64,000 nucleotides of DNA from Undaria pinnatifida. Lineage: Eukaryota; Sar; Phaeophyceae; Laminariales; Alariaceae. How positions within the stretch are numbered: position 1 is the stretch's first letter; each line of letters begins with the position of its first letter. The stretch covers positions 17,272,306-17,336,305 of the forward strand of contig JABAKD010000020.1 in the NCBI GenBank assembly GCA_012845835.1, given 5' to 3'. The position numbers and the translations under genes are program-made. The notes under the pieces were generated by a model, which had not been told where the DNA came from, ran no database searches, and worked only from the letters and a program-made list of their open reading frames with translations. Positions 61,401-64,000 of this stretch are shown piece after piece.

Positions 61401-62764
61401 CTGTGGAGTGGCCACGCCGGAAATCAAATTACAACTCATTGGCGCTGTCATCCATGAGCAAGAAAGTAGGCACAAGGTGCAGAAGTCCGTCTTTCGAGCG
61501 GTTCTTGGAAGGATTCAGTTCACCGTTCATGCGACTCGCCGGACACCTCTCGGCGCTTCGCGCTTGGTGCAAGCGACGTCTGCCTGGTTGGTGAAAACCC
61601 GACGTGCTCCGTCCCGGCATAGTAGGGATGCGAGGATCTATGGTCATACGACTACGGCCATGCACAAACTGAGTACACCCACCACCCCCTTTTTGTGTGT
61701 GTCACGTCCCTGGCTTGGAACAGGTGCTGTCGACGAAGATCGAGGATTTCGCTGAGTTCGGGAAGCGCCTTGAAACGGTGAGCTATAACTTTTTTGACGT
61801 GCACGGTTTTTGCGGACAGCTTACTTGGGATTAGCGTGTATTTTTTCCAGTGGTAGCAGGATTAAAACAGTAGGGTGTTTGCGATTTCCAATATTCTATT
61901 GGGTTAGAAAATTGTAAAAGTAGCAGTGAAACCGACCGACGAACATCATGCTAACTTGCCCCAGGCCAACCAACCCACGAAAACATCAGGTTGAACAATA
62001 AAATAAAAAACGGTAGAAAAATGTATTTCTGACCAATGTTTTCGCTATTTTTTTCGTGGGTTGGATTCGCCTTGGGATAGAGACGTTTGACGGTTTCAAT
62101 ACTATTCATAGTATTAATTGTTTTTCTACCCAACTCGTACCCAAACAAAGTTGATACCAGATACATCATAAACACCCTAGTAGTCGCCGTTTCGTAACGG
62201 CTTAGCGTTTGAAGCAAGAGGGCAACAACAGCGCTTACACCACTACTGTAGACCACTCGCACGGTGTCGTTGCCGGGTTTGTTGTCTTGTCGGGGATTCT
62301 GCGGCGTGCACCCCCGAGTGCCCGCGCGTGAGGAGGCGTTTTGTCGCTTTTTGATGGCAATGTTTCGTTGGATGCAGGGGGGTGTTTCTGAGCGCGGGCA
62401 GCGGGCGCTCTAAAGAAGATGTGCATACTTTAGGCAGATATCGATTTCTCAAGAGTTTTGTGGCTTGGAGGACTCTTCTGTCAGCCACGTTCCCTCCCCC
62501 TCCACCCCCCGTTGCGTTTCCCCTTCTTTTGGTTGGAAACCCTACTGTTCCGTGGTGGTTTCCTGTGTTTTTATGCCGAAACCCCATTTTTTCGCTCCGA
62601 CGGCGTTATCTCTTTCTCACCGTGTGTCAATCGTTTTTTCCGTTCAGCTTAAATCTACGGCGAGTGTAGCGGTTGTGGGCTCCAAGGCTGCGTTTGAGAC
62701 GTACAACTCGGAGGCTGGCGACGCCGACAAGCTGAACATCGTTGACCCGTTCTCCCAAGAATAG
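35451..62764 (+). CDS. Presequence protease (PreP), peptidase family M16C, 20 exons, complete
   Basis: Exons: 35451-35834, 38835-39038, 39484-39552, 40000-40134, 42477-42632, 46527-46668, 48383-48594, 49020-49174, 50455-50575, 51009-51155, 51840-52029, 53213-53460, 55142-55249, 56225-56289, 56712-56889, 58138-58287, 59511-59745, 60212-60378, 61724-61777, 62648-62764. All phases match and give 1078 residues, the usual length of the family. PreP is the zinc metallo-oligopeptidase of mitochondria and plastids that destroys cleaved targeting peptides. Zinc site: inverted motif HILEH at residues 146-150 (His146, His150, catalytic Glu149) with the third ligand Glu246 in NEMKG, 100 residues on, as in plant PreP. 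The C-terminal half keeps RVMGGAYGGF (Arg926, Tyr932), the residues that complete the active site in plant PreP. A charged Lys/Glu/Ala segment (about 576-625) matches the hinge between the halves. Introns are 0.42-3.9 kb and repeat-filled. No frameshift or missing key residue was seen. Confidence 0.96.
35835..38834 (+). other. PreP intron 1
   Basis: 3,000 bp. It contains an AAATTCGTCAAACTCACGGC block near 36750, open frames on both strands at 37102-37404 and on the minus strand at 37683-38246 without splice or family support, and a degenerate CCCGTGTTC-type repeat at 38595-38800 just before exon 2. Confidence 0.6.
38595..38800. repeat. CCCGTGT-type degenerate repeat
   Basis: Variants of GCCCCGTGTTCTC and GTCTCGTGTTCC at about 12-16 bp spacing, ending 35 bp before the exon 2 acceptor. 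Pyrimidine-rich on the sense strand. Confidence 0.7.
39610..39895. repeat. GGGATGGGAT minisatellite in PreP intron 3
   Basis: Units such as ATGGGATGGGATAATATGG, with longer repeats carrying AAACCGTCAATGGGATG (39690-39840). Confidence 0.85.
40617..40718 (+). repeat. Two copies of the pre-exon-5 intron segment
   Basis: TGACTCTACGTACCGACC, then TTTTCTGGAACG and a C-run (40617-40669), and TGACGCCACCCACC, then TTCTCTAGAAC and a C-run (40680-40718). Both resemble the segment just before true exon 5 at 42433-42476 (TGACGGCACCGAAC, TTCTCTGGGACAC, C-run). A third copy, with exon sequence attached, is at 41301. Confidence 0.6.
40719..41280 (+). mobile_element. LINE tail interrupted by a DNA element
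   Basis: CGAAAGGGATGCGTGG at the left and AAGGCAAGCAACAAATAAGC at the right are the two halves of the LINE 3' tail seen intact at 48113-48198. The halves are separated by the inverted-repeat element at 40752-41241. Confidence 0.7.
40752..41241. mobile_element. 490-bp inverted-repeat element (MITE-like) inside a LINE tail
   Basis: Left end TAGGGCCTGACCCGTTATG, right end the inverse with one mismatch. No coding frame. It is AT-rich inside, with a poly-A run next to the right end. It interrupts the LINE tail, so it is the younger insertion. Confidence 0.75.
41301..41376 (+). pseudogene. Truncated copy of PreP exon 5 with its upstream intron
   Basis: The segment ACTATCTTCTCCGACAACGC continues to GGACTCTGGCGGC and then hits TGA. 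It matches the first 14 codons of exon 5 (TIFPDNAYGVDSGG) with one substitution, Pro to Ser. The bases before it also match the intron end of true exon 5, but the AG acceptor is lost (CTCCCACTATC instead of CTCAGACCATC). It lies about 1.1 kb upstream of the true exon. Confidence 0.88.
41508..41733. mobile_element. Short inverted-repeat element (MITE-like), 226 bp
   Basis: CACTCCAGCTGTAAGATCGA followed by AGATTT at the left is mirrored by AAATCT and TCGATCTCACAGCTGGAGTG at the right (one mismatch in about 27). Pieces of the same family occur near 26610 and 34935. No coding frame. Confidence 0.75.
41740..42414 (+). mobile_element. Retroposon family A, copy 2, with a second partial tail
   Basis: A near-full copy from GGCCTCGGTTGGCACCGACG to about 42305 is followed by a second partial copy (42321-42414) starting CTGCCTGGTTGGTGAAAACC. 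The C-run after the second tail leads directly into the acceptor of PreP exon 5. Confidence 0.75.
43058..44312 (-). CDS. Probable nested gene of unknown function in PreP intron 5
   Basis: Antisense to PreP. Exon A starts at ATG 44312 (MASSSSGANQWKKTSEPKVE) and reads through KGKWRLRMQYTASSKKR and STREEVEATI. The likely donor is GTGGAC after 44088 (phase 0). Exon B begins after the acceptor CCTATAAG at 43543 (phase 0) with LRFVEEYDIFRLRKALLGD, and stays open to a stop near 43058, giving about 236 residues. The W-x-L-R-x-Q-Y-...-YF-S-T-x-E-E pattern of exon A is loosely like small strand-rich DNA-binding domains such as AP2, but that is only a resemblance. A GC-type donor further on is an alternative. 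The upstream intron holds two decayed copies of the exon B acceptor region. It could be a host gene or a domesticated or resident transposon gene. Confidence 0.5.
43670..43915 (-). pseudogene. Two decayed copies of the exon B acceptor region of the nested gene
   Basis: On the minus strand, CTCGTTTTTCAATACTAAATC then TTATATGTTGAGGTACG (about 43674-43710), and CTATACTAAATCGTACC then TATATGTTAAGGTACTGC (about 43878-43910), match the true acceptor CTACTCAATCCTATAAG|TTAAGGTTCG (bar marks the splice). Shared upstream words GTGTGTTGGTTC and GACGTC show each copy extends at least 100 bp into the intron. Spacings are about 135 and 205 bp. Confidence 0.62.
45500..45710. repeat. GATCTG-rich dispersed repeat
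   Basis: AGATCTG / CAGGGATCTG / GATCACGTGGACC words with an internal direct repeat (ACCAGGGATCTG at about 45618 and 45661). Confidence 0.6.
45760..45950 (-). repeat. Solo relative of the foldback element arm
   Basis: AAAAACTAATTTGGAGAAAAC ... CCTAGGTATACAAC ... TTCGGAAACCGTTTC follows the order of the arms of the 12455-13561 element (TTTTGGAGAAAAATG ... CCTAGGCCATGG ... TTCAGAAACCATTTC). Similar solo arms: 22430-22600, 50110-50300 (inverse) and 54500-54730. Confidence 0.5.
47230..47480. repeat. GGGTC-type satellite family C, copy 4
   Basis: CGCGGGTCGGATGACTTCTCG units at the left, CCCGACCCGACCCGCG near 47310, and the conserved edge GGCCCGCGGGCTGGATCTTGATCCCGTGAAAAGCC (given as two adjoining words, GGCCCGCGGGCTGG and GATCCCGTGAAAAGCC) at 47440-47478. 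Confidence 0.7.
48113..48318 (+). mobile_element. Two tandem LINE tails before PreP exon 7
   Basis: CGGAGTAGGAACGGTGCTCC ... AAGGCAAGCAACAAATGAGT (48113-48198), a C-run, then GCTCCGTCTCGAAAGGGATG ... AAGGCAAGCAACAAATAATC (48251-48318) and C-rich DNA. Exon 7 begins at 48383, about 65 bp later. Confidence 0.75.
49251..49450 (+). mobile_element. Retroposon family A, 5'-truncated copy in PreP intron 8
   Basis: Starts abruptly at CTCTCACAAGCGGTTCTTGG and ends ATGAGATGAGTACACCC with C-rich DNA, 77 bp after the donor of exon 8. Confidence 0.72.
50689..50815 (-). mobile_element. LINE tail in antisense orientation, PreP intron 9
   Basis: Minus-strand copy of the LINE 3' end (on the plus strand TTGACCATTGAACACGCAC ... 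GAGCACCGTTCCTACTCC ... CCAACATTTGGGCGCTCAG), preceded on the plus strand by a G-rich tract. Confidence 0.68.
51709..51742 (+). pseudogene. Short copy of the PreP exon 11 acceptor border
   Basis: TTAGCCAGGACCTGGCCAAC matches TTATCCAGGACCTGGTTGAC at the true border, 110 bp downstream. Similar ACCGCCCTA-like words precede both. The AG is intact, so it is a potential upstream alternative acceptor. The frame would read DLAN and then a poly-Pro tract from the C-run. Confidence 0.6.
52270..52475 (-). repeat. tRNA-derived repeat fragments (SINE-like)
   Basis: On the minus strand, TGGTTAACCTCGAACCCCC with an internal CTGCTAA and then GGGGTTCGAATCTC resembles a decayed serine-type tRNA with A-box and B-box. 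Downstream, GCCGAGAGCGCTTTACAGCG with GTTCAAATCTCGG, and a second GGCCGAGAGCGC, are further A/B-box-like pieces. It does not fold into a complete cloverleaf, so it is not called as a functional tRNA. Confidence 0.4.
52764..52845. repeat. GTT/TTG microsatellite
   Basis: About 25 triplets of TTG/TCG type in PreP intron 11. It yields spurious poly-Val, poly-Leu or poly-Cys frames. Confidence 0.9.
53832..53945 (-). mobile_element. Retroposon family A, antisense fragment
   Basis: Inverse of the family A 3' region: CTCAGTTTGTGCATGGCCG, ACTATGCCGGGACGAAGCAC and GGGTTTCCACCAACCAGGC. It lies immediately before dispersed repeat B (53960-54215). Confidence 0.7.
53960..54215 (+). repeat. Dispersed repeat B, copy 2
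   Basis: GGTTTGAGCCACTCGCACG ... GCATGGCGGTGCGGC ... GGTCGCTCGCGCGAGC, in the order of the copy at 965-1205. Confidence 0.6.
54215..54470. repeat. GATGTCTAGATGTTT minisatellite
   Basis: ATGTTTACATGTCTAG and ATGTCTAGATGTTTGG units of 8-16 bp over 250 bp in PreP intron 12. Confidence 0.85.
55355..55445 (+). pseudogene. Second tandem copy of the PreP exon 13 3' end
   Basis: GACAGCCAGCAGAGGGTTTC then GTAGAGATGCTGAAGGAATTC repeats exon 13 (GACAGCCAGCAGAGGGTCGT, GGAGATGCTCAAGGAATCC) 148 bp downstream. A one-base gain shifts the frame into TAG. The intron part downstream is also duplicated (GTGCTT, TGTGTATGTGTAGAC, TTTGTGTGGGG). Confidence 0.9.
55505..55640 (+). pseudogene. Third tandem copy of the PreP exon 13 3' end
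   Basis: GACAGCCAGCAGAGTGTCGT then GGAGGTGCTGAAGGAATCC, 154 bp after the second copy. Its frame is open across the exon part (DSQQSVVEVLKESK), but the donor is GC (AAGGCGCTT) instead of GT. The following 100 bp match intron 13 loosely. Confidence 0.9.
56350..56455. repeat. TTGTTATTGTT microsatellite
   Basis: GTTGTT / TTATTGTTTATGG repeats in the short PreP intron 14. Confidence 0.85.
57065..57125. repeat. CGTCGGGAAAATGCCC short tandem repeat
   Basis: Three units of about 20-23 bp of the type AAATCGTCGGGAAAATGCCC. Confidence 0.75.
57972..58100 (+). pseudogene. Copy of the PreP exon 15 3' end and start of intron 15
   Basis: TGAGGAGCGGTTTGTCTTGA followed by ACATTACGGGAGACCAG matches exon 15 (AAGGAGCAGTTCATCTTCA, ACCTTACGGGAGACCAG), 1.1 kb downstream and just before exon 16. 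The frame is intact (EERFVLNITGDQ) and GT follows. The intron part is copied as well (GGTGGGGGGG, TTTGGTGTGTGTCTTA, CCTCCTTTTTTTCG). Confidence 0.88.
58328..58470. repeat. GGAT/GGTG and TTGA tandem repeats
   Basis: TGGATGGATGGGTGGGTGGG units, then ten TTGA units (58416-58450), with further GGAT-type repeats to 58620. Confidence 0.9.
58817..58905 (+). pseudogene. Copy of the PreP exon 16 3' end and start of intron 16
   Basis: GGGAGGTGAAAGCGAGGGCTTC then GTCGTTCTGACACAAATG matches exon 16 (GGAGGAAACCGACGAGGGCTTC, GTCGTACCTACGCAGGTG), about 580 bp downstream. The donor GT has become AT (CAAATG). Intron words follow in order (CTCAG, TTTTGGC, TGAGCCAC against CTCAG, TTTTTGC, TGGCTCAG). Confidence 0.85.
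59118..59440 (+). mobile_element. Retroposon family A copy ending next to PreP exon 17
   Basis: Starts near GGTAAGGCACCCACGAGGC and ends at GCATTATATAAATAAACCC. It is followed by C-rich DNA with an 18-bp C-run (59463-59480), and exon 17 starts at 59511. Confidence 0.78.
59870..59897. repeat. CGT/GTC microsatellite
   Basis: Eight to nine CGT units in PreP intron 17. Confidence 0.85.
60002..60125. repeat. CATTATTCTT repeat
   Basis: TTCATTATTCTTCATTATCC-type units in PreP intron 17, pyrimidine-rich on the sense strand. Confidence 0.8.
60480..60715. repeat. GATCTG-rich dispersed repeat
   Basis: CAGATCTTTCAGGG, GATCTGTTGTAGATCTG and AACAGATCGTGATCTG words in PreP intron 18. Confidence 0.55.
61320..61680 (+). 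mobile_element. Retroposon family A copy before PreP exon 19
   Basis: Starts at ACAAGGGGAATGATCGCACC and ends CACAAACTGAGTACACCC, 44 bp before the exon 19 start at 61724. Its plus-strand frame is open throughout. Confidence 0.78.
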
Positions 62765-64000
62765 ACCCAAAAGAAGAACGAGTTTTGTTTTTTTTGTTGT
62801 CGAAAAAAATGAGCACGATTGGTGTTTCTACCCCCCCCCCCCCCCTTTTTCTTCTGCACCCACCAGTTTTTGGTGGCGGACAGTACCCACCGTTTTGGTG
62901 ACAAAGCTACTCGGATTTGATTATGTGGGTTGATTTTCGCCGTAGAGAAAAAAGCGTTAAAATATATTTTTTTTCTGCACCCACGTTTTAGGAACTTTTC
63001 GCTTTGAAATGGAGTGGGATGTTTTTTGCAGTCGTCATTACAGGGTTAAGAACGTCTTTGACCTGATTGGTGGATTGCTTCTGCGGGGAGGCGGGGGGGG
63101 GGGGGCGGTGGCCGGGGAGGCGATCATGGCGGCGCCTTTTGCGCGTTTTGTTTTTTGTTGCGCTATTAAATGGTGAAATCGAGGAGACTTGATCCATGTG
63201 GCACTGCGCCCACGTGTTCGGGGACTTGACTACTTGGAATTAGTAGGGGATGCTTTTCCAAGTAGTGAAACGTGTTTATAACAGCAGTCAGTAGTAGCAG
63301 GAGCAGCAGAGGGATAATCTCGTGTGCGTGTGCGCTAAAACGAGGGTGCGCGTGTCGTGTTGGACGTTTCGCCGGAAGAGGAGGGTCCGTTCTTGGATAC
63401 CAGTACCTTTTATTGGCACCCTTGTGGGATATACATCTGGGATACCTTTATGGGGACCCTTCTGGGATACCGTCGTTACTGGGACCCTTCTGGGATACCA
63501 GGTACCTTTTATTGGCACTCTTGTGGGACACACACATGGGATACCTTAATTGGCACCCTTGTGAGATACCGTCGTTATTGGGTCCCTTCTGGGGTACCTT
63601 TTTTTGGCACCCTTGTGTGGGATACACATCTGAGGGTACCTTTTTTGGCACCCCTGTGGGATATCATTGTTATTGGGTCCCTTCTGGGATACCTTTTTTT
63701 GGCACCCTTGTGTGGGATACACATATGGGGGTACCTTTTTTGGCACCCCTGTGGAATAAACATCGGGGATACCTTCATCGGGATCGTTCTGGGATACCTT
63801 CGTTAATGGGTCCTTTCTGGGAGTCCATTTTGGGTTTTCTGTTATTTTGCTTGTGATGTTTTGCACTTCAGACCGGTGGATGCTGCCTGCGCATGTGACG
63901 TTCACCAGTTGCGACCCTTAGGCGGCTCTAACTTGATGTTGAAAAATATCTTCTAAACACGTCAGAGGTGAATTCGATAAATTGAGGTCGATGGTCATCC
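62765..64000. other. Downstream flank of PreP
   Basis: 3' untranslated and intergenic DNA. It contains C-runs at 62830-62850, a G-run at 63090-63110 and the minisatellite at 63405-63830. No further gene was seen before the window ends. Confidence 0.6.
63405..63830. repeat. GGCACCCTTGTGGGATACC minisatellite
   Basis: About twelve units of 25-40 bp alternating GGCACCCTTGTGGGATAC and GGGTCCCTTCTGGGATACC with TTTTTTTGGCACC linkers. Both strands show long artefactual frames. Confidence 0.88.

Noticed and set aside
63272-63905. 194-codon plus-strand frame and antisense partners
   Set aside because: All are translations of the GGCACCCTTGTGGGATACC minisatellite.
1-64000. CRISPR arrays, bacterial operons, rRNA genes, intact tRNA genes
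   Set aside because: None seen. Tandem repeats here lack the spacer structure of CRISPR, and the genes are spliced eukaryotic genes.

Overview
This is a window of nuclear DNA from a eukaryote with large, intron-dense genes. Exons are GC-rich and short (54-384 bp), introns run from about 0.4 to 3.9 kb with GT-AG ends, and introns and intergenic DNA are packed with simple repeats, satellites, short inverted-repeat transposons and 5'-truncated retroposons. The style, plus a possible signal peptide followed by a Phe-containing plastid motif, fits a stramenopile, most likely a brown alga of the Ectocarpus type. That assignment is an inference from architecture and from recognising the repeats, not from a database match.

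Layout. (1) 250-447, plus strand: one internal exon of a DUF423/TMEM256-type small membrane protein; its other exons were not found. (2) 6016-6114, minus strand: an orphan exon of unknown identity. (3) 7163-22156, minus strand: eleven phase-consistent exons of a membrane-anchored neutral sphingomyelinase/ISC1-type phospholipase C, lacking only its N-terminus. (4) About 22.2-35.4 kb: a repeat-rich stretch with no convincing gene, holding satellites, microsatellites, a pogo/Tc1-mariner-like element at 27058-28046 and other repeats. (5) 35451-62764, plus strand: a complete 20-exon presequence protease (PreP, peptidase family M16C, 1078 aa). (6) 43058-44312, minus strand: a probable two-exon gene of unknown function nested in PreP intron 5. 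(7) 62765-64000: a minisatellite downstream of PreP.

The most striking feature is how the introns are built. At least eleven decayed partial copies of exon ends were found in three genes. Each sits on the intron side of its true exon, as expected if segments spanning an exon-intron border were duplicated in tandem and one copy then decayed. The introns also have a strand-specific polarity: G-runs follow many donors and C-runs precede many acceptors, in both plus-strand and minus-strand genes. Several C-runs are the tails of retroposons that ended just upstream of an exon. Six PreP introns cluster at 422-466 bp and the longer ones carry recognisable insertions or duplications.

The genes have no obvious joint pathway: PreP degrades cleaved targeting peptides in organelles, the phospholipase C acts on membrane sphingolipids, and the DUF423 protein is uncharacterised.
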